Source: Tenacibaculum jejuense
Lineage (GTDB): Bacteria; Bacteroidota; Bacteroidia; Flavobacteriales; Flavobacteriaceae
Length of the DNA stretch: 64,000 nucleotides
Direction of reading: 5' to 3'
Assembly (NCBI RefSeq): GCF_900198195.1
Contig: NZ_LT899436.1
Location: 1,467,501 to 1,531,500, forward strand
Shown here: in pieces, positions 24,210 through 34,822 of the stretch
Layout: the number at the start of each line of letters is the position of its first letter
How positions within the stretch are numbered: position 1 is the first letter of the stretch
Translations under genes and position numbers: made by a program
Notes under the pieces: model-generated
Told to the model about the DNA's origin: nothing
Databases searched by the model: none
The model's input: the letters and a program-made list of their open reading frames with translations, nothing else

Positions 24210-25934
24210 TTATTTTTTAAGAACTTTGATAAACTTTCGTTCTCCTTTAGAGTTTGTAATTGCTAAATGATAAAGTCCTCCAGATATAGCAGTTATGTCT
24301 AGTTGTATTGAATTTGTTTCTTCTGTTGTACTTACAATTAAATTTCCAACAGCATTGTATAAATGAATACTATATTCATCAAAAGTATTTAGCTGGATGT
24401 TAATTTCATCAACTGCAGGATTAGGAAAAACTTTATTTATGAAAGTAAAATTCTCTTTTGTACTCAATGTATTTCTATTAATAGAAAAATCTGCTACAAC
24501 AGGAAAGTGATCTGAAGCGGTACTGGTATCAAACTCTTGTAAACCAAAAAGATTCAATCTGTCACTTGGCATTTCTTCTGTTTGAATGACAAAAGTTTTT
24601 TCGGCATTCAATACATAATCTGAATAAATTATAAAATCTAGTTTTCCAGGCGGAAAATTAGAACTATCAGATCTCCAAGTATAGGCCATTGGAATATCCG
24701 TTTGTAAAGCATTATCGTGTTTAAGTTCTGTTCCGTCCCAATCAAGATAAGCACCAGAACCATAAATATTAGTATTTTGAATTTGACCAGTTAATAAGGT
24801 ATTTAATTGGCTTGAAAGTCCAACTAAATTCAAATCACCAGAATATACAATAGGAGTATTTTTAGGCAATGTAATTTGTCCACCAGGAGATTTGGCTTCC
24901 AATACAAACGCAGCATATTCATCAACTTGTCTTTGTCTTCTATCATCAGCCCCGCAACAATTTAAATGTGCATTAGTGTATAATAAATTGGTGCCATAAC
25001 TATCAGGCAAGTCTATAAGCACTGGAAATTGACGGTCTAAATCCCATTCTTGTATAATTTCCCAACGGGAAACGGTTACTTCACCACCATGTTTTTTTAC
25101 ATACCATCCGTTAGTTGTACCTAAAGGAATCCAAGAATCAAATAAAGATTTAATATATTCTACAGTTGTATCCGCACTCTCAACAAATCCAATAATATCT
25201 GGTTGAATAACTGTTATGAGACGTTCATATTCATCTAATTTACTTGCATCTAGTAAGGAATTTAATTTTGTATTGTAAGCTACTATTCTTATGAAAGAAT
25301 TATCAGATTTATTAATGTCAACTGGTTGATAAGGTGTTGTAGGAGTTTCATTAAAAGTATAAGTAAATACATTATTTAAATTCGGTAACCAATCGAAGTT
25401 ATTTCTATTACGAACTAAAATTTTTACTGAAGAAGATGGAAATAACGGATTAATTCCGTCAGGAACACTCGCCCTAGGAATTGCAATTTCAAATTCTTTA
25501 GATGTTACTGTAGGAGCAACTCTTAAGCCTACCTCAGAAAAACTAACTTGGTTTTTAGGGGTTCCAGTAAAATTATTAAATAATGTACGCTCACCAAATT
25601 GAATTCCCAATTCTGCACCATAATCGTCTCGTACTTTAAAACCAGTATTAGAATCATTATCTGTATCTAAATATAAATAGAAGTCATGAGGAATAATATC
25701 GCCATCTGTTAAGTCAAACTCTTTGTTTGCTTTAATTTTAATATACAAATATTCAGCATCGTTAGTTACTTGAAATTCTAAAAGATCAATTCCATTAAGA
25801 GATTCATTGGTATCAGTAAATGTAGTTAAGTTAGTCGTCCAATCATCAAAATTTCCATCAATACGGATTGATGCAGATTGCGCATAACTAAAAACATTCA
25901 CAAATATTAAAAGGGTTAGGAAAAGTTTGTTCAT
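24210..25934 (-). CDS. Secreted endonuclease/exonuclease/phosphatase-family protein with T9SS sorting domain
   Basis: The 574-residue protein has a Sec signal (cleavage after FSYAQ near residue 19). A ~180-residue beta-rich module beginning ASIRIDGNFDDW resembles CBM9/DOMON-like folds. An EEP domain follows (about 215-495): IRIVAYNTKLN, PDIIGFVE, LLYTNAHLNCCG, VYSGDLNL and a final SDHFPVVADF carrying the conserved Asp-His. It ends in a ~75-residue type-A sorting domain (VFPNPAVDEINI, YHLAITNSKGERKFIKVLKK). It should be exported by T9SS and act outside the cell on nucleic acids or a phosphodiester; the substrate is unknown. Confidence 0.88.
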   Translation of the reverse strand: MNKLFLTLLIFVNVFSYAQSASIRIDGNFDDWTTNLTTFTDTNESLNGIDLLEFQVTNDAEYLYIKIKANKEFDLTDGDIIPHDFYLYLDTDNDSNTGFKVRDDYGAELGIQFGERTLFNNFTGTPKNQVSFSEVGLRVAPTVTSKEFEIAIPRASVPDGINPLFPSSSVKILVRNRNNFDWLPNLNNVFTYTFNETPTTPYQPVDINKSDNSFIRIVAYNTKLNSLLDASKLDEYERLITVIQPDIIGFVESADTTVEYIKSLFDSWIPLGTTNGWYVKKHGGEVTVSRWEIIQEWDLDRQFPVLIDLPDSYGTNLLYTNAHLNCCGADDRRQRQVDEYAAFVLEAKSPGGQITLPKNTPIVYSGDLNLVGLSSQLNTLLTGQIQNTNIYGSGAYLDWDGTELKHDNALQTDIPMAYTWRSDSSNFPPGKLDFIIYSDYVLNAEKTFVIQTEEMPSDRLNLFGLQEFDTSTASDHFPVVADFSINRNTLSTKENFTFINKVFPNPAVDEINIQLNTFDEYSIHLYNAVGNLIVSTTEETNSIQLDITAISGGLYHLAITNSKGERKFIKVLKK

Positions 25935-25960
25935 TTATTTTTTCGTTATAAAAAGGTTAG

Positions 25961-25992
25961 CAAATTTATATTTTCATTAAATTATAACACAA
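25961..25992 (-). promoter_or_regulatory. Promoter of the secreted EEP-family gene
   Basis: On the minus strand TTG (25992-25990) and TAAATTTG (25968-25961, exact TAnnTTTG) are 21 bp apart, 27 bp before the start codon. Confidence 0.5.
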
Positions 25993-26052
25993 AAAAGTAA
26001 GATTAAAAGAAAGTTAAGGTTTACAAATTCGAAAAATAAAAGTATCTTGCAG

Positions 26053-26072
26053 TTATTATGCATGCATAATAA
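26053..26072. promoter_or_regulatory. Perfect 20-bp palindrome upstream of fadH
   Basis: TTATTATGCATGCATAATAA ends 18 bp before the ATG at 26091. Perfect symmetry over 20 bp at a promoter points to a dimeric repressor, such as a TetR- or MarR-type fatty-acid regulator encoded elsewhere. Confidence 0.6.
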
Positions 26073-26090
26073 AATTAAAAATCAGACTGA

Positions 26091-28118
<2,028 letters not shown>

Positions 28119-28220
28119 TTTAGAAATCAATATTTTCAAGAGCTAAAAATGATAAATATTTAAATTAAGTTCGTTTTTAGTCGTTTTACTTCAAATAAAA
28201 GTTAAATAGGAGTAACTTTT

Positions 28221-28250
28221 TTGATTTTTTACGTTAAAATACTACTTTTA
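28221..28250 (+). promoter_or_regulatory. Candidate promoter of the T9SS type-B protein/PorP pair
   Basis: TTG at 28221-28223 and TACTTTTA at 28243-28250 (7 of 8 to TAnnTTTG) are 19 bp apart, 15 bp before the ATG. Confidence 0.35.
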
Positions 28251-28265
28251 AAGTAAAAATTTAAA

Positions 28266-30347
28266 ATGAAAAAGTTACTTCTACTTTTTTTTATATCAGT
28301 AGTGGTGATTCATTCTCAAAATAGGGGTAATGTTTGGGAACTGAATACATTGGAAATTAATTTTAATAATTCAACCAATACCACAATAACTAGTACTACT
28401 AATACAGTTAGTGCACAATCTTCAATAGCAGATACAGAAGGGAAAATTTTACTTTCATACGATGGAGTCAATCTGTACGATCGCCAAGGAAAAATAGTAA
28501 AATCCAATGAGAAATTTGCAAAAGCATACAACTCTGTTATTTTTAAAAAAATAGGCTGTAACTCTAAATATTATCTTTTTGAAACAAAAGCCATAAGAAC
28601 TCCATCTACAGGTAGACAACAAGCTATTAATGTGATACCTAGATTATATTACTCTCAATTTGAAATAGATAACAATGGGAATGTTAAAGTTTTAGAAGAA
28701 GAAGTTCTATATTTTGACACTCAAATATATTCTGGTTTAACTTGTTATGTAAATGAAGAAAAACAAAAAGTTTGGGTTATAGTTAGAAATGGGAATAATA
28801 TTTTTTCAATAGAAGTCAATGAACGAGGTCCAGAAAAGCATAATTCAAGTAGAGTAGCAGAACCAAAGATTTTTGAGTATTTCATTGATGGTGTGAATCA
28901 GTTTTTAAATGTTTTTAATGAAATCAAAGTAACACCACAAGGTGATAAGTTAATAACATTCATCCAAAATAATAGATTTGTAACAGCCAGAAATGAATTT
29001 AAAGACGAACAAGGTTATATACATATTGTAGATTTTAACAAAAATACGGGCGAGACTGGCGATTTTTTTTCACAAACTAAAATAGAACAAGGAGATACAA
29101 AAGTTAGACTTTTTAATCCTTTATTAGGAGGTGTCAAAGATGGAAAGTTATATGTAGCTATTAAAACTAAAATTTTACCTTTTGGCCTTCCTCCAGAGCA
29201 TATTTTATATGAATATGATCTCAATAGTAATGATATTAAAGCGACTGAAAAAAATATTTTTAGAAGAAATAGAACAAATATTTTCGATATTCAAGAAGCG
29301 CCAGATAATGAATTATATATTGCAGTTTTAGGACAACCTATTTATACTTTTTTAGGAAAAATAGAGAATAGTAACGTAACAGAATTGTTAAATACACTTA
29401 CGTTAAACATAACAGATTTACCTTCTTTTCCACAATCATATTTTAAATCAGATTTTTTCTTTAAGAATTTATGTTTTGGCGATGTAACAGAATTTACTTC
29501 AGATTTAATAGAAACTGCTATTAGTTATGAATGGAGTTTTGGCGATGGTAATACTTCTAATCTAGAAAAGCCTACTCATACATATGCTAATGCTGGAAAT
29601 TATACAGTTACTCTTAGAGTTGAAGACATAAATAATGTTATCCATACGTACACAAACTCTTTAACTATTAAAGATGAGCTAACTTCGAATACTTTACCTA
29701 AAGAAGTATTTATCTGTAGTAATGGAGAACCAATCGAAGTAGATGCAGGGCCTTTTGAAACTTATCTTTGGTCTACTGGTGAAACCACACGAAAAATAAG
29801 TATAAAGAATCCAGGAGTTTATACTGTAAAAGTGAGTAATAGAAATTGTTGTGTTGGCGAACTTAAAACTACTTTGATAGAAAATGCAGCTCCAATAATA
29901 GAAGATACTTTTTATGATGAATTTGATAATACAGTAACAATAACTGCTACAGGTAATGAACCATTGACTTATGTTCTTGATTCAAGTGTTACTCAGAAGA
30001 ATAACATTTTTAATAATTTATCTTTTGGAGAACATACTGTAGAAGTAATAGATGTTAATGGTTGTAAAGTGTCAAGTAATTTCGAAGTTAATTTAACTAT
30101 TCCTAAATACTTCTCTCCAAATGGAGATGGCATTAATGATGTTTTCAAAATACCTCAATTACGTGGTAGTTTAGATTTTGAACTTCAAATTTTTGATCGT
30201 TACAGAAGAACAATCAAAAGTTTCAGAAATGAAGAAGTTTTATGGGATGGTACTTTTTTAGGAGAACAATTAGTTTCAGATGATTATTGGTATTTCTTAA
30301 ATGTAAATGGGCAAATTTTTAAGGGTCATTTTTCTAAATTAAATTAG
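28266..30347 (+). CDS. T9SS type-B sorting domain protein with PKD domain
   Basis: The 693-residue secreted protein has a signal peptide ending VVVIHSQ. A ~400-residue N-terminal region follows that looks like a beta-propeller of strand-rich repeats, as in other gliding-associated proteins. A PKD domain lies near 420-480 (YEWSFGDGNTSNLEKPTHTY), followed by Ig-like segments. The C-terminal ~85 residues form the type-B (CHU_C/gliding motility) sorting domain: IPKYFSPNGDGINDVFKIP then LQIFDRYRRTIKSF. Type-B proteins are secreted by T9SS and attach through PorP/SprF partners; such a gene begins 2 bp after this stop. Its own function may be adhesive. Confidence 0.9.
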   Translation: MKKLLLLFFISVVVIHSQNRGNVWELNTLEINFNNSTNTTITSTTNTVSAQSSIADTEGKILLSYDGVNLYDRQGKIVKSNEKFAKAYNSVIFKKIGCNSKYYLFETKAIRTPSTGRQQAINVIPRLYYSQFEIDNNGNVKVLEEEVLYFDTQIYSGLTCYVNEEKQKVWVIVRNGNNIFSIEVNERGPEKHNSSRVAEPKIFEYFIDGVNQFLNVFNEIKVTPQGDKLITFIQNNRFVTARNEFKDEQGYIHIVDFNKNTGETGDFFSQTKIEQGDTKVRLFNPLLGGVKDGKLYVAIKTKILPFGLPPEHILYEYDLNSNDIKATEKNIFRRNRTNIFDIQEAPDNELYIAVLGQPIYTFLGKIENSNVTELLNTLTLNITDLPSFPQSYFKSDFFFKNLCFGDVTEFTSDLIETAISYEWSFGDGNTSNLEKPTHTYANAGNYTVTLRVEDINNVIHTYTNSLTIKDELTSNTLPKEVFICSNGEPIEVDAGPFETYLWSTGETTRKISIKNPGVYTVKVSNRNCCVGELKTTLIENAAPIIEDTFYDEFDNTVTITATGNEPLTYVLDSSVTQKNNIFNNLSFGEHTVEVIDVNGCKVSSNFEVNLTIPKYFSPNGDGINDVFKIPQLRGSLDFELQIFDRYRRTIKSFRNEEVLWDGTFLGEQLVSDDYWYFLNVNGQIFKGHFSKLN

Positions 30348-30349
30348 TT

Positions 30350-31300
30350 ATGAAAAGAAAAATAACGCTTTTATTTATTTTAGTTACTACAATTAATAGT
30401 TATTCCCAAGATTTTTTACCGATACACTCTCAATACCTTCTGGGGAATTATTTTCTAATTAATCCCGCAGTTGCCGGAATCAATAGCAATCACAGATTAC
30501 GATTGACTTATAGAAATCAATGGATAGGTGAACCTTCTTCACCCAATACCATAACAGCTAGTTATCAAGGTAGATTAAATAGATATTTAGGAGTTGGAGG
30601 ATATATTTTTAAAGATAGAAATGGAAATCATAATACAACAGGTTTTGAATTAGCTACCTCATATCAAATCAACTTAGGAACTAATAATAAATATGAAAGA
30701 TATTGGAGTTTAGGATTAGCTTTTTCTGGAAGACATAACGGTTTAGATTTAGAAAGAGAAGGAAATGATCCTGCATTAATAAACTTTAATGAAGGTTTTG
30801 ATTTTGGCTTTAACTTAGGAAGCTATTTTATTTATGAAAATTACTATGGAGGTTTAGCAATAAGTCAATTGTTAGTTAATGATTTGTCAGATAATTTAAG
30901 AAGTAATTCCAAAACATCATATTCTTTGATTTTAGGTCACATAAGAAGTATTAATGCAAATGATACTTTTTTTTTAGAGCCTTCAGTTTTTATAAAAAAG
31001 ATAGAAGGTTTAGATACTGAATTAGATATTAACGCTAAATTTTATCATAAACCGTTATTAACAAAATATAGTATTTGGTATGGAACTTCTTATAAAACCT
31101 TTATAAATGACGGATTAAATTCTGCATCGTTAACTTTTTTTGCAGGTATAGATTATAAAAATTTTAATTTTGGATACTCTGTTGATTTAGATACAAGCAC
31201 CAAATTCAATAACTTTTACAATTCACATCAGTTCATTTTAGGAATTAATTTATTTGAAAAAAGATACGCATCTTTGGGGTGTAGCCCTTTAAATTTTTAA
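30350..31300 (+). CDS. PorP/SprF family T9SS outer-membrane protein
   Basis: The 316-residue protein has a signal peptide (ending TTINSYSQ), the family start (DFLPIHSQYLLGNYFLINPAVAG), the next conserved block SNHRLRLTYRNQWIGEPSSP, and beta-barrel periodicity to the end. PorP/SprF proteins sit in the outer membrane and hold type-B T9SS substrates on the surface. The preceding gene encodes such a substrate and ends 2 bp upstream, so the two form a dedicated pair. Confidence 0.92.
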   Translation: MKRKITLLFILVTTINSYSQDFLPIHSQYLLGNYFLINPAVAGINSNHRLRLTYRNQWIGEPSSPNTITASYQGRLNRYLGVGGYIFKDRNGNHNTTGFELATSYQINLGTNNKYERYWSLGLAFSGRHNGLDLEREGNDPALINFNEGFDFGFNLGSYFIYENYYGGLAISQLLVNDLSDNLRSNSKTSYSLILGHIRSINANDTFFLEPSVFIKKIEGLDTELDINAKFYHKPLLTKYSIWYGTSYKTFINDGLNSASLTFFAGIDYKNFNFGYSVDLDTSTKFNNFYNSHQFILGINLFEKRYASLGCSPLNF

Positions 31301-31316
31301 GATTTTTTATTTAATA

Positions 31317-31346
31317 TTGGCAAATATGATTAATTATCGATATTTG
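31317..31346 (+). promoter_or_regulatory. Candidate promoter of the small membrane protein/ettA
   Basis: TTG at 31317-31319 and GATATTTG at 31339-31346 (7 of 8) are 19 bp apart, 19 bp before the ATG at 31366. Confidence 0.45.
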
Positions 31347-31365
31347 TAACACAAAATAAGAGATT

Positions 31366-31545
31366 ATGGCAATGAACAAAAACACAGTGTTAGCCTACGC
31401 TACACTACTAATGATTTTTATTGGAGTTTTATTAATAGGATTAGGAGCATACAGATACGAAGATATAGGTTGGGGATTTGCAGCAATAGGATTGGGCTTC
31501 TTTGCTATAGCATGGGTGTTTAACGCTTTAAAAGGACGCGTATAA
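31366..31545 (+). CDS. Small two-helix membrane protein (59 aa) upstream of ettA
   Basis: ATG at 31366 to TAA at 31543-31545 encodes 59 residues with two hydrophobic helices (about 8-27 and 34-53) separated by AYRYEDIGWG, and a basic end (KGRV). From memory it resembles a small membrane protein family common in Flavobacteriia, next to the ettA gene (the CAL67264-type); that match has not been checked. It has its own promoter-like element and lies 62 bp ahead of ettA on the same strand. No function is known. Confidence 0.7.
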   Translation: MAMNKNTVLAYATLLMIFIGVLLIGLGAYRYEDIGWGFAAIGLGFFAIAWVFNALKGRV

Positions 31546-31607
31546 TAAATTATTACTTTTAAATAGACACAAATTAAATTTTACAAAACAAATTAACCAC
31601 TACATAA

Positions 31608-33299
31608 ATGTCAGACGATAAAAAAGTCATTTTTTCCATGAATAAGGTTTCTAAAACCTATCAATCTACTGGAAAACAAGTTTTAAAAGATATATACTTA
31701 AGCTTTTTTTATGGAGCTAAAATTGGAATTTTAGGTTTAAATGGATCAGGTAAATCTACTTTACTTAAAATTATAGCTGGAGTAGAAAAGAATTACCAAG
31801 GTGATGTTGTTTTTTCTCCAGGGTATAAAGTAGGATATCTAGAGCAAGAACCTCAACTAGATGAAGACAAAACAGTATTAGAAATCGTAAAAGAAGGTGT
31901 TGCAGAAGTTGTTGAAGTTTTAGATGAATACAACAAAATCAACGATATGTTTGGTTTAGAAGAGGTATATTCTGATGCTGATAAGATGCAAAAACTTATG
32001 GATCGTCAAGCAGAATTGCAAGATAAAATTGATGCGACTAATGCTTGGGAATTAGATACAAAATTAGAAATCGCAATGGATGCACTTCGTACTCCAGATC
32101 CTGATAAAAAGATTGGAGTGTTATCTGGAGGAGAAAGAAGAAGAGTTGCACTTTGTAGATTATTACTTCAAGAACCTGAAATATTATTATTAGATGAGCC
32201 TACCAACCATTTAGATGCTGAATCTGTACATTGGTTAGAGCATCATTTAGCACAATATAAAGGAACTGTAATTGCAGTAACTCACGACCGTTACTTCTTA
32301 GACAATGTAGCAGGTTGGATTTTAGAGTTAGATAGAGGTGAAGGTATTCCTTGGAAAGGAAATTACTCTTCTTGGTTAGATCAAAAAGCAAAACGTTTAG
32401 AACAAGAAAGCAAATCAGCTTCTAAACGTCAGAAAACTTTAGAACGAGAATTAGAATGGGTTCGTATGGCACCAAAAGGGCGTCAAGCAAAGTCAAAAGC
32501 TCGTTTAAAGAACTACGATAAGTTAATGAATCAAGACCAAAAGCAAACAGAAGAGAAGCTTGAAATTTACATTCCAAACGGTCCACGTTTAGGAACTAAT
32601 GTAATCGAAGCTGCTGGTGTTTCTAAAGCTTTTGGCGAGAAATTATTATACGAGAATTTAGAATTTAATTTACCTCAAGCAGGAATTGTTGGTATCATTG
32701 GACCAAACGGTGCCGGTAAAACAACAATTTTTAGAATGATCATGGGAGAAGAAAATCCAGATGCTGGAACTTTTTCTGTTGGAGAAACGGCAAAGATTGC
32801 TTATGTAGACCAAAATCATGCGAATATCGATCCTAATAAATCTATTTGGGAAAACTTTTCTGATGGTCAAGATTTAGTCATGATGGGAGGAAAGCAAGTA
32901 AATTCACGTGCTTATTTAAGTCGATTTAATTTTTCTGGAAGCGAGCAAAATAAGAAAGTAAATACATTATCTGGTGGTGAACGTAACCGTTTACATTTAG
33001 CCATGACACTAAAAGAAGAAGGTAATGTATTATTATTAGATGAGCCAACTAACGATTTAGATGTAAATACACTTCGAGCTTTAGAAGAAGGACTAGAAAA
33101 CTTTGCAGGATGTGCAGTTGTTATATCTCACGACCGCTGGTTCTTAGATAGAATTTGTACTCATATTCTTGCTTTTGAAGGTGATTCTCAAGTATATTTC
33201 TTCGAAGGATCGTTCTCTGAATATGAAGAAAATAAGAAGAAACGATTAGGTGGAGACATTATGCCGAAACGAATTAAATATAAAAAATTAATTAGATAA
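31608..33299 (+). CDS. ettA: Energy-dependent translational throttle protein EttA (ABC-F)
   Basis: The 563-residue cytosolic protein has two ABC domains without membrane helices. Walker A loops are GLNGSGKST at residues 43-51 and GPNGAGKTT from residue 365. ABC signatures LSGGERRRVAL and LSGGERNRLHL, and Walker B LLLDEPTNHLD and LLLDEPTNDLD, are complete. Between them is the ABC-F linker (about 250-320) with the basic toothed region RMAPKGRQAKSKARLKNYDK. EttA binds the ribosomal E site and gates the first elongation step according to the ATP/ADP ratio. Length and motif layout match E. coli EttA (555 residues). Confidence 0.95.
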   Translation: MSDDKKVIFSMNKVSKTYQSTGKQVLKDIYLSFFYGAKIGILGLNGSGKSTLLKIIAGVEKNYQGDVVFSPGYKVGYLEQEPQLDEDKTVLEIVKEGVAEVVEVLDEYNKINDMFGLEEVYSDADKMQKLMDRQAELQDKIDATNAWELDTKLEIAMDALRTPDPDKKIGVLSGGERRRVALCRLLLQEPEILLLDEPTNHLDAESVHWLEHHLAQYKGTVIAVTHDRYFLDNVAGWILELDRGEGIPWKGNYSSWLDQKAKRLEQESKSASKRQKTLERELEWVRMAPKGRQAKSKARLKNYDKLMNQDQKQTEEKLEIYIPNGPRLGTNVIEAAGVSKAFGEKLLYENLEFNLPQAGIVGIIGPNGAGKTTIFRMIMGEENPDAGTFSVGETAKIAYVDQNHANIDPNKSIWENFSDGQDLVMMGGKQVNSRAYLSRFNFSGSEQNKKVNTLSGGERNRLHLAMTLKEEGNVLLLDEPTNDLDVNTLRALEEGLENFAGCAVVISHDRWFLDRICTHILAFEGDSQVYFFEGSFSEYEENKKKRLGGDIMPKRIKYKKLIR

Positions 33300-33305
33300 T
33301 TTCTG

Positions 33306-33334
33306 AAGCTCACCTTTCCGGTGAGCTTTTTTTT
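33306..33334 (+). terminator. Intrinsic terminator after ettA
   Basis: AAGCTCACC and GGTGAGCTT form a perfect 9-bp stem with a 5-nt loop, then six further T residues. Confidence 0.88.
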
Positions 33335-33519
33335 AAAAGAATCTTAATTAGCGTTAAAAGTTCTAAAATAAAGAGATGTTATATTAAATAAAGTTAAAGT
33401 ATTGATTTTTAGAAAATAAAATGAATTTCTCAGGGTTTTATTAGTGTAGATTATCAATTTCCTGCGCAGTTAATTCAATAAGCTACCAATCAATAAGTTT
33501 AATTTTAAAACAATCAAAA

Positions 33520-33879
33520 ATGAATAATTATTTTAGAAAAGTAGCTTTTTTAATGCTATTCTTATGTGCAGGAATTTATGGAAGTGTTAGTGCTTTTGAA
33601 AAACCATCAGATCAAGTTACTTCAATTCAGGATGAAAAAAATTTAGTAGCAACTTTTGAAGACTATACAGAAGAAGGATTTAAGTTTTTATTGAAAGATG
33701 GAAATTCAATGACTTTCAGTTTGATAGCAGATGAGTTATTAGAATCTTATGATCTAAAATCCGACGAATACAAAGGAAAACTTTTTCAAATTACTTATCT
33801 TTCAGAAGAGAAAGATGGAGAAATTACACATAAAATAACAGGATTAAAAGAGTTAAAATCTCAGGAAGAAAATTCTTAA
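33520..33879 (+). CDS. Small secreted protein, unknown
   Basis: The 119-residue protein has a clear signal peptide (MNNYFRKVAFLMLFLCAGIY, cleavage near GSVSAF at about 26). A ~90-residue mature domain follows, with alternating strands (NLVATFEDYTEEGFKFLL, KGKLFQITYLSEEKDG) compatible with a small beta-sandwich. Periplasmic or secreted. It has a strong terminator directly downstream, so it is monocistronic. No family recognised. Confidence 0.65.
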   Translation: MNNYFRKVAFLMLFLCAGIYGSVSAFEKPSDQVTSIQDEKNLVATFEDYTEEGFKFLLKDGNSMTFSLIADELLESYDLKSDEYKGKLFQITYLSEEKDGEITHKITGLKELKSQEENS

Positions 33880-33899
33880 TTTATAAGAGTTTAATTATT

Positions 33900-33932
33900 A
33901 ACGCCAGTAAGTTTAAGCTTACTGGCGTTTTT
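33900..33932 (+). terminator. Intrinsic terminator
   Basis: AACGCCAGTAAG and CTTACTGGCGTT form a perfect 12-bp stem with a 6-nt loop and a T tail. Confidence 0.88.
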
Positions 33933-34037
33933 GTTTTGAAGATGAGCCCAACAAGAATGATCTTTTAAATTATGTTAACCTTTTCATGATATCAACATTA
34001 AAAGTCAAAATCATTTAATAAATAATCATATAAAATC

Positions 34038-34595
34038 ATGAAAAAAACAAAATTTAAAATTTCGTATTTATTAATTATGCTTGTGTTAATATGTAATTTT
34101 TCTTGTAGTTCAGAAGATGGCATGGATGGTATAGATGGAATGCAAGGTCCACAAGGAGAACAAGGTTTACCAGGAACAGACGGTAAAGACGGGAATGCAA
34201 ATGTTATCGTAAAAACTGTAGATAATGTTGTTTGGACAGTAGGAAGTTTTTTAGGTCAAGAAGCAAATCTTTTTGAAATTAATGACACAGATATAACTCA
34301 AGAAGTACTTGATAATTCATTAATCCTTGTGTATTTCAAATTAGTTACAGGAGAAGCTTGGTATCCTATGACATATGCGTTTCCTTTTGATAATGGGAAT
34401 GATGAAGTAATTACTTTTACATATGAGTTAAATAAAATTAATATTTACGCTTTAAAGTCTACAGGACCATTAAATGCAAGCATAGATGATATTCGTTATT
34501 TTATTATTGAAGGAAACTCTGCTGTAGCATCAAGAGAGGATCTAAGTAAACTTTCTTACGAAGAAGCATTAAAACGATTTAAGTTGTTGGAATAA
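34038..34595 (+). CDS. Collagen-like lipoprotein
   Basis: The 185-residue lipoprotein has a signal ending ICNFSC (residue 23). A short collagen-like G-x-y tract follows at about residues 28-53 (DGMDGIDGMQGPQGEQGLPG, then TDGKDGNAN) and a C-terminal globular domain that begins VIVKTVDNVVW. Similar lipoproteins with a brief collagen stretch are common in Bacteroidota and are probably surface-exposed. The function of the globular part is unknown. Confidence 0.75.
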   Translation: MKKTKFKISYLLIMLVLICNFSCSSEDGMDGIDGMQGPQGEQGLPGTDGKDGNANVIVKTVDNVVWTVGSFLGQEANLFEINDTDITQEVLDNSLILVYFKLVTGEAWYPMTYAFPFDNGNDEVITFTYELNKINIYALKSTGPLNASIDDIRYFIIEGNSAVASREDLSKLSYEEALKRFKLLE

Positions 34596-34653
34596 AATAG
34601 TATATGCTGAAATAATGTAAATTTGGTCATAAAAATCTTAATAAAGATTTTAG

Positions 34654-34683
34654 AGATAGATTATTGTTAATCTATCTTTTTTT
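34654..34683 (+). terminator. Intrinsic terminator
   Basis: AGATAGATTA (34654-34663) pairs with TAATCTATCT (34668-34677) around TTGT, followed by six T residues. Confidence 0.8.
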
Positions 34684-34822
34684 ATGGAGTGTAATTTTAG
34701 CATATTCTTAAAATATATAAGTTTTATTATCAGACTGATAAAAATAGAAGATTTCTTGATGTTTGTGTTCTTTGTCTACCAAATAGATTGTAATTTTCGG
34801 ACTTAATGGACAATTTAATGCC

